DNA of 34,828 nt from Anaerolineales bacterium (lineage in GTDB: Bacteria > Chloroflexota > Anaerolineae > Anaerolineales > UBA6668), in NCBI GenBank assembly GCA_020630805.1, contig JAHDIM010000017.1, positions 1 through 34,828 of the forward strand, written 5' to 3'. How positions within the stretch are numbered: the stretch's first letter is position 1; every line of letters begins with the position of its first letter. The notes beneath the pieces are model-generated. The model made no database searches. It was given only the letters and a program-made list of their open reading frames with translations, and had not been told where the DNA came from. Shown piece after piece: positions 29,732-34,828 of the stretch. A program made the position numbers and the translations under genes.

Positions 29732-30877
29732 ATGAAATCTTTTATTTCAAAATCTAAATATGCCGTTTTACTTGGTGTGCTGTTGAGCATTACCACACTA
29801 AGCAGCGCAGCGGCACAAATTATTCCTCACGTTCCAAACGGATCTTTTGAAGAAGGCTCAACGCCATGGAACGGCATTGCTGAAGTACAAGTTCCACTAC
29901 AGTGGGAACTGTCTTGGGCTGAAGATGAAGTTTGGGGTCGTCCAACGACATATGTGCGGTATGCCCCAGGCTCTTTCTTGACCCGTGACGGTCGCAGCTA
30001 CTTTGCAGCAGAAACTGTGGGGCGACCCATGTTCCTGCGCATGCGCCAGCCGATCAAAGACGTGGTAGATCCGGGTGAAATTTACACCTTGGTGTTACCA
30101 ATTTTCCCAGAAATTCTAGATCGCCCATCACCGGGTAAAGTCTATGAAAGCAACCCAGCGGCGGTCGCAGTGCAATTGCGCCTTTACTCTGGTGGTGTGC
30201 AAATCTTTGATAGTGGTCTGCTAGACGGCAATTCAATTGCAGTTGGACGTTGGTCACGCTTGGAAGTCAACTTTGAACCCAAAGGCACCGATGTTGAGAT
30301 CCATCTTGAAATGCGCGCGCTAGATCCTGCAAATGCATTGAATGCGTTCTACCTAGACGGGATTGACCTCAAAAGCACTGGCCTAATTTCACCAACCCGC
30401 CAGGCTGAGCTTGCCAACGCTAGTGAATATACCGTTCAAGCAGGTGATAATCTGATTGCAATCGCAAACAAAGTTCAAGTTGACTTGGCAGAATTGATGT
30501 ACTTCAATCGGATGAACAACTCCAGTCTGATCTATCCAGGCATGATCCTTAAAATCCCACGTGAATATGATCAAGAAGCAGAGTTAGCCGCCGAAGAAGC
30601 AGCGCAAACTGAAAGCCTCATCCCTGAAATTATTGAGGGCGGAGAAGGCGAAGGCAGTGGCGATGGTGAAACCGCTGACGCTGATGGCGAAGAAGAAGCC
30701 GCACCTGCTGCACCAGAACCAACCGGACCAACGATCCATGTCGTGCAGTCTGGGGAATTTCTTGCTCGCATCGCGGCCAGATATGGCGTTAGCTATCTCG
30801 ATATTATGGCCGCCAATGGCATTACCAATCCGAACTTCATTTTCCCAGGTCAGGAATTGGTCATTCCAGGCGCATAG
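29732..30877 (+). CDS. Secreted protein with two LysM domains
   Basis: 381 residues from ATG 29732, because GGAG (29719-29722) lies nine bases before it, while ATG 29723 would directly touch the GGAG. Signal peptide [18 protein letters not shown]...SAAAQ. A beta-rich domain (about 30-220) of carbohydrate-binding type follows: [13 protein letters not shown], then [21 protein letters not shown] and [10 protein letters not shown]. LysM 1 is at about 231-276 ([13 protein letters not shown]...YPGMILKIP), an acidic Glu/Gly linker (about 285-330) follows, then LysM 2 at about 334-380 ([14 protein letters not shown]...FPGQELVIP). LysM binds peptidoglycan or related glycans, so it is probably a cell-surface protein. 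No catalytic domain is seen. Confidence 0.9.
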   Translation: MKSFISKSKYAVLLGVLLSITTLSSAAAQIIPHVPNGSFEEGSTPWNGIAEVQVPLQWELSWAEDEVWGRPTTYVRYAPGSFLTRDGRSYFAAETVGRPMFLRMRQPIKDVVDPGEIYTLVLPIFPEILDRPSPGKVYESNPAAVAVQLRLYSGGVQIFDSGLLDGNSIAVGRWSRLEVNFEPKGTDVEIHLEMRALDPANALNAFYLDGIDLKSTGLISPTRQAELANASEYTVQAGDNLIAIANKVQVDLAELMYFNRMNNSSLIYPGMILKIPREYDQEAELAAEEAAQTESLIPEIIEGGEGEGSGDGETADADGEEEAAPAAPEPTGPTIHVVQSGEFLARIAARYGVSYLDIMAANGITNPNFIFPGQELVIPGA

Positions 30878-30903
30878 GCTCGCATTAGAAGCAAAAGTAT
30901 TTC

Positions 30904-30935
30904 AAAAGCGCGTTACGCAAGTGACGCGCTTTTTT
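30904..30935 (+). terminator. Intrinsic terminator of the LysM gene
   Basis: AAAAGCGCGT (30904-30913) pairs with ACGCGCTTTT (30924-30933), then T run. Confidence 0.9.
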
Positions 30936-30971
30936 GTTTAAGTCAGGCGGTCTTGAGAAGCTGGAGTAATT

Positions 30972-31046
30972 GTAGTGACATGACGTGTCATGTCCGAATA
31001 TATGAAGTTAAGCAAGTCTGCTAGCCAAAGCCACAGAACGTGTCAT
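30972..31046 (+). repeat. Partial copy of the GTAG-hairpin element
   Basis: GTAG (30972-30975) is followed by an 8-bp-arm palindrome (30977-30984, 30987-30994), then a TAAGCAAxTCTGCTAGCC block and TGTCAT, with order and spacing as in the left end at 1144-1222 (GTAG to TGTCAT: 69 against 73 bases). The palindrome bases differ between copies but the pairing is kept. Only one end is present. Confidence 0.7.
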
Positions 31047-31054
31047 TCAGAGTG

Positions 31055-31789
31055 CTAACGACGAAGATTCAACGCCGCAACCAACTCTGGCAACACCTCC
31101 CCCGAAGGATATGGCAAGACAAAATCCGCACGGTTTGTCAGCATTGTCGGGTGCGGATTGATTTCGATAAACGTCGCGCCGCCACGCAGAGCATGTACGG
31201 GCAGTGACGCCGCAGGTTGCACTTCAGCCGATGTCCCAATTGAAATAAACACATCTGCCGATTTTGACACGGCAAAGGCCGTATCAATGGCATCTTCTGG
31301 CAGCATTTCCCCAAACCAGACGACGTCTGGACGCAACATTGCGCCGCACTGCTGACAGTTGGGCACGCCGTCTGAATCGTCCCAATTTTCAGCCACGTGC
31401 AGTTTATTGAAACAGCAGACCCGCTGTAAGTTACCGTGCAGCTCAATTACAGACTTATTCCCAGCCACTTGATGCAAGCTGTCTACGTTCTGTGTGATCA
31501 GATAAAAATACGGATAGCGCTGCTCTAATTCAGCCAGCGCATAGTGCCCTGCATTTGGGGTGACATCCGCCAACATCTCGCGCCGCGACGCATACCAATC
31601 CCAGACCAGTTTGGGGTTGGCCTGAAAGGCTTCTGGCGTGGCAAGCTGCGCTGGGTCAAAGTTTTCCCAGAGGCCGGTTAACGCATCTCGAAACGTTGGG
31701 ACGCCGCTTTCAGCAGAGACACCTGCACCGGTTAACACCACTACTGTCTGAGCCGTCTGCATCACCTGAATCAATTCATCTGAAATCAT
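31055..31789 (-). CDS. NAD-dependent sirtuin deacylase
   Basis: 244 residues, Sir2 family: GAGVSAESGVPTFRD (21-35), the NAD/active-site motif TQNVDSLHQ (99-107) and catalytic His118 (IELHGN). It has the Tyr66-x-x-Arg69 pair (WYASRR) of class III, SIRT5-like sirtuins that remove succinyl and malonyl groups. The zinc site is degenerate: Cys145/Cys148 (PNCQQCGAMLRPDVVWFGE) form the second pair, but the first pair is adjacent, Cys125-Cys126. The gene ends close to the repeat at 30972-31046. Confidence 0.94.
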   Translation of the reverse strand: MISDELIQVMQTAQTVVVLTGAGVSAESGVPTFRDALTGLWENFDPAQLATPEAFQANPKLVWDWYASRREMLADVTPNAGHYALAELEQRYPYFYLITQNVDSLHQVAGNKSVIELHGNLQRVCCFNKLHVAENWDDSDGVPNCQQCGAMLRPDVVWFGEMLPEDAIDTAFAVSKSADVFISIGTSAEVQPAASLPVHALRGGATFIEINPHPTMLTNRADFVLPYPSGEVLPELVAALNLRR

Positions 31790-31809
31790 TGAAGATTGTC
31801 CTTAATCCA

Positions 31810-31835
31810 AACAGGCTCCTAAACTGGAGCCTGTT
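31810..31835 (-). terminator. Probable weak terminator of the CNNM/CorC gene pair
   Basis: Stem AACAGGCTCC/GGAGCCTGTT (31810-31819, 31826-31835); only a short T-rich tail on the minus strand. Confidence 0.6.
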
Positions 31836-31866
31836 GAAGTCTATCTTACACTGTTGTGACAGGGAC

Positions 31867-33342
31867 TTAGTGTCCGTGGCTGTCTTCTTTTTCAGCGGGC
31901 GCCGAGTCAGGCGCTGGGAATTCAATGCGCGCTCGGGCGATGGCAAGGCCATCCACGCTCAGCACCTTGAACGTGACACCATTGGTTTCATAAACATCAT
32001 TGAGCTTGGGCGGTCGACCTAAGCCGGTGACGATGAGGCCGCCAACGGTTTCAACGTCTGGCAATTCTTTGTCAGAGCCGACATAGACATCATCTTTCAA
32101 GTCGTCAATGAGGTAATCCCCATCAACTTCAATGATGCCCGGTCCAAGCTTGACCATCGGTTCGCGCTCACGATCGAACTCGTCACGAATTTCGCCAACA
32201 ATTTCTTCGACCAAGTCTTCTAAGGTCACAATCCCAGCCGTGCCACCGAATTCATCCAGCACAATTGCCATGTGCAAGTGTTGCTTTTGGAATTCTTCCA
32301 ACATTTCTTCGATCTTGTGATTTTCAGGCACAACCGGCAACGGCTTGAGCAGTTCAGCAATCTGGTAGTTTTGAACGCCATCTAAATGCAGTTTCACAAA
32401 GTCTTTGAAGTGCACAACGCCCACAATATGATCTAAGTTATTTTCATAGACTGGGAAACGGCTGTGCTTGCTCTTCACCACAATGTCGAAGATGTCTTCG
32501 ATGGCAGCGTCGTAAGAGATGGCTTGGATCTTTGGCCGCGGTGTCATCACCTGATTGACTTGACGGTCCCCAAAGTCAAAGATATTGAGCAGCATTTCCT
32601 CTTCTTCTTCGTTGAGCATGCCGCTTTCTGCACTTTCAGACACCAACAATTCCAACTCTTCCGTTGAGTGCAGGCGATCTGCACCAGAGGCTGGAGGAAC
32701 GCCAGCAACGCGTAGCAACATATTGCCAATTGCGTTCAAAATGCGAACTGGAATGCCAAGAATGAAGCCCGCGACTGTCATTGGCCCATTCACCCACAGC
32801 ACTGTCTTGTCTGCTGAGGACAACGCCAGTGATTTCGGGATCATTTCACCAATCACCACATGCAAGTAAGTCAGCATACTGAGGGCGATCAGATAGCCAG
32901 CCGTGTGGATCCAAGCGGTATTTGGATCTACATCAAGGATGCGCGCCAAGTAAGGCTCAATGAAGTGTCCAATCTGAGGCTCACCGTACATCCCAAGACC
33001 AAGCGAGGCAATTGTGATCCCTAATTGGGCCGTTGCAATGTAACGATCTTTATTTTCACGCGAGTCTAGAATGCCAGCAATTTTTGCCGCCGTCGCATTC
33101 CCTTCTTCAGCAAGCTGATCGATCCGCGTTGGACGTACCCCTACGAGCGCAAATTCAGCGGCCACAAACAAGCCATTGAGCGCAACCAAGATCATAATGA
33201 TGATGATCGGCACAATTAGCACAGATGGGCTCGGCAGCACGTCCGGATCTGCTGCAAACACAGACATTCCGAACAACATCATGCCCGGGGTCGCCGCCAA
33301 TAAAAGCGGCGTTCGATATTGAGAAACAGTATTACTAATCAC
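31867..33342 (-). CDS. CNNM/CorC-HlyC family membrane protein (second of pair)
   Basis: 491 residues from GTG 33342, which overlaps the stop of the upstream gene by eight bases and has GGGAGG nine bases upstream; the longer ATG frame (33387) would overlap by 53. An N-terminal hydrophobic stretch is followed by the DUF21 transmembrane domain (NGLFVAAEFALVGVRPTRI, YIATAQLGITIASLGLGMYGEP, EMIPKSLAL). A CBS pair follows (VMTPRPKIQAISYDA, VYENNLDHIVGVVHFKDF, IVLDEFGGTAGIVTLEDLVEEIVGEI), then a CorC/HlyC domain (VGGLIVTGLGRPPKLNDVYE). Relatives take part in Mg or Co efflux. It is translationally coupled to the homologous gene upstream. Confidence 0.93.
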   Translation of the reverse strand: MISNTVSQYRTPLLLAATPGMMLFGMSVFAADPDVLPSPSVLIVPIIIIMILVALNGLFVAAEFALVGVRPTRIDQLAEEGNATAAKIAGILDSRENKDRYIATAQLGITIASLGLGMYGEPQIGHFIEPYLARILDVDPNTAWIHTAGYLIALSMLTYLHVVIGEMIPKSLALSSADKTVLWVNGPMTVAGFILGIPVRILNAIGNMLLRVAGVPPASGADRLHSTEELELLVSESAESGMLNEEEEEMLLNIFDFGDRQVNQVMTPRPKIQAISYDAAIEDIFDIVVKSKHSRFPVYENNLDHIVGVVHFKDFVKLHLDGVQNYQIAELLKPLPVVPENHKIEEMLEEFQKQHLHMAIVLDEFGGTAGIVTLEDLVEEIVGEIRDEFDREREPMVKLGPGIIEVDGDYLIDDLKDDVYVGSDKELPDVETVGGLIVTGLGRPPKLNDVYETNGVTFKVLSVDGLAIARARIEFPAPDSAPAEKEDSHGH

Positions 33343-34705
33343 GGTCTGCAACCTCCCATTCACCAGTATTGGCGTCACGGGTCCCATCTAGAAGCAGAGA
33401 TACTTCGGTAATTGTGCGACCAGCAATTTTTTCAACCCGAATCTTGGTTGGTGGGTTCCCCGCCTCAATTTCATCCCCCACCTTGGCAACGTGGCCCAGT
33501 TTGGTGAAAACCAACCCGCCGATTGTGTCGGCATTCTCAGTCGAGAAATCGAGATCGTAATTTTCGTTTAGCTTAGAAACCAAAAGTTCAGCGCTCAAAT
33601 AAACGCGACCATCTTTGCCAGCCGAGACCAATGCGTTTTCGTTGTCGAATTCGTCTTGCACTTCACCAGTGATTTCTTCAATGAGATCTTCAATCGTGAT
33701 CATGCCAGCCGTACCACCATATTCATCGAATACAATCGCAAGATAGCGGCGCGCTTCCCCAAGCTTTTCCCATAGCTCCGCCACAGGTAACGCTTCGGGG
33801 ATGTAAATCGCATCGCGCATGATGTCAACCAAGTTGCCTTTGCCATTCAAGGTCAGGCGGAAGACATCTTTTACATGCACATATCCTTTAATCTGGTCAC
33901 TGTTTTCCTCATAAAGTGGAATACGGCTATAACCAGCATTGATGGCAGCTTCTAACACCGCTTTCGGATCCGAGTCGATTGGCGCAGCAATCAATTTTGT
34001 GCGCGGTGTCATCACTTGGCGCGCAACAAGATCACGCAAGCGGAACGCGTTATGCAGCATTTGACGTTCGTCGTCGTCCAGAATGCCGCCTTCGGCGCTG
34101 TCGCCCACCAGAATTTCAATTTCTTCTGGCGAGTGAACATTGCCGTGTTCATGGCCATGTTCAATCCCCATCATGCGCATCAGCACATTGCCGCTACCGT
34201 TGAAGAACCAAACAAAAGGTTTGAGAACGAATTCAGACCAGCGAATAGGGTAGAGCGTATATTGCGCGACTGTTTCTGGGAATTGCAGCGCCAATGACTT
34301 TGGCAACAGTTCACCAAAAATGACCTGCAAAATAGTGAGGAGCACCAGCATCAGCGTAGCTGCCAAGGTCTCTGCCGTGGCAATAGACGCCGTAGTGGCT
34401 TCACCACCGCCAATCACATTGGCCAACCAAGGCTTGAGCGCTTCTGCAACGCTGCCTTGCCCGTAGGCACCTAACACCAACGAAGAAATCGTGATGCCAA
34501 TTTGGCACGTCGCAATGTAGTTATCGAGACGCTTAGAGTCTTCTAGCACTGGAAGCAAGGCTTTCGCTAAGCGATTGCCACTGCCTGCCATCTGGCTAAT
34601 ACGTGTTTTGCGGCTTTGAACCGTCGCAAATTCTGCGCCCACGTAAAGCGCATTGAAGCCAACCATAACGGTAATGGTGGCGATGATAATGATTAGTGTT
34701 GTCAA
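33335..34705 (-). CDS. CNNM/CorC-HlyC family membrane protein (first of pair)
   Basis: 456 residues starting at TTG 34705 (AGGT five bases upstream; the next Met would cut the first helix). DUF21 domain with [41 protein letters not shown] and [11 protein letters not shown] short His-rich loop ([11 protein letters not shown]) precedes the CBS pair ([60 protein letters not shown]), then a CorC/HlyC domain ([20 protein letters not shown]). It is the paralog of the downstream gene; the pair may form a heterodimeric metal exporter, since CNNM proteins work as dimers. Confidence 0.93.
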   Translation of the reverse strand: MTTLIIIIATITVMVGFNALYVGAEFATVQSRKTRISQMAGSGNRLAKALLPVLEDSKRLDNYIATCQIGITISSLVLGAYGQGSVAEALKPWLANVIGGGEATTASIATAETLAATLMLVLLTILQVIFGELLPKSLALQFPETVAQYTLYPIRWSEFVLKPFVWFFNGSGNVLMRMMGIEHGHEHGNVHSPEEIEILVGDSAEGGILDDDERQMLHNAFRLRDLVARQVMTPRTKLIAAPIDSDPKAVLEAAINAGYSRIPLYEENSDQIKGYVHVKDVFRLTLNGKGNLVDIMRDAIYIPEALPVAELWEKLGEARRYLAIVFDEYGGTAGMITIEDLIEEITGEVQDEFDNENALVSAGKDGRVYLSAELLVSKLNENYDLDFSTENADTIGGLVFTKLGHVAKVGDEIEAGNPPTKIRVEKIAGRTITEVSLLLDGTRDANTGEWEVADRD

Positions 34706-34761
34706 GGCGAACCTAAAGTCAAGTTAGTTTGAGGAAATAAGTGGTTTGTTAGTACGAAAAC

Positions 34762-34791
34762 ATTATAAGTGGAATGTAGGGCGCGGGACAA
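34762..34791 (-). promoter_or_regulatory. Promoter of the CNNM/CorC pair
   Basis: On the minus strand: TTGTCC (34786-34791), 18 bases, TATAAT (34762-34767), about 57 bases before the TTG start. Confidence 0.6.
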
Positions 34792-34828
34792 GTCAGACAA
34801 GTTGGATCTTGGCGATTGGTGATTTTGG

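Noticed and set aside
1-34828. tRNA genes or CRISPR arrays
   Set aside because: No T-loop plus acceptor-stem arrangement and no regularly spaced short repeats were found.

Overview
The window is bacterial chromosomal DNA of roughly balanced base composition. Genes are densely packed on both strands, mostly separated by strong intrinsic terminators. The most likely source is a Chloroflexota (Anaerolineae-like) bacterium. This is inferred from the mix of tandem LabA-like NYN/LOTUS proteins, IS630-derived helix-turn-helix proteins, a stand-alone S1 protein, ECF42 plus DGPF, DUF5996 and a GH99-like lipoprotein; no rRNA or other definitive marker is present. No tRNA, rRNA, CRISPR array, prophage or intact insertion sequence was found.

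Layout. 1-1113: the 3' part of a chlD/bchD-type chelatase gene whose two halves are joined by a -1 shift on an A9 run. 1136-1479: a 344-bp inverted-repeat element with GTAG-footed hairpins at both ends. 1462-3566: a DNA glycosylase, a degenerate dihydroorotate-dehydrogenase-like protein and rsmG. 3884-5863: a receiver protein lacking its phosphoacceptor Asp, a short-chain dehydrogenase and a proteasome-like Ntn hydrolase with Ser at the nucleophile position. 5966-9976: a two-gene operon (GH99-like lipoprotein and a membrane protein with three degenerate GGDEF domains) and an ECF sigma factor. 10200-16882: two small proteins made only of the IS630 transposase DNA-binding part, a 607-bp palindrome-rich spacer, and two NYN-LOTUS putative RNases, the second with a very long acidic insert. 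16960-20945: a mercuric-reductase-like flavoprotein, a double thioredoxin, a CstR-like CsoR-family repressor with a visible promoter/operator, an S1 RNA-binding protein behind a perfect consensus promoter, and a small Cys/acidic protein. 21047-26394: moeA, a lipoprotein cytochrome c with a cysteine hydrolase, DoxX, a saccharopine-dehydrogenase-like reductase and a BASS transporter. 26547-30877: an ECF42 sigma factor with its DGPF partner, a DUF5996 protein and a secreted LysM protein. 31055-34705: a sirtuin and two CNNM/CorC-type membrane proteins in tandem.

Themes. Redox and sulfur handling cluster at 16960-19634 (flavoprotein disulfide reductase, double thioredoxin, thiol-based repressor). 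RNA biology is prominent (two NYN-LOTUS proteins, S1 protein, RsmG). Two dispersed non-coding families are visible: GTAG-hairpin elements (1136-1479, 22435-22462, 30972-31046) and a 115-bp two-hairpin element present in two inverted copies (18481-18595, 28450-28563). Several start codons were moved from the longest frame on the basis of ribosome binding sites or overlaps. All functions are predictions from sequence read by eye; no database search was run.
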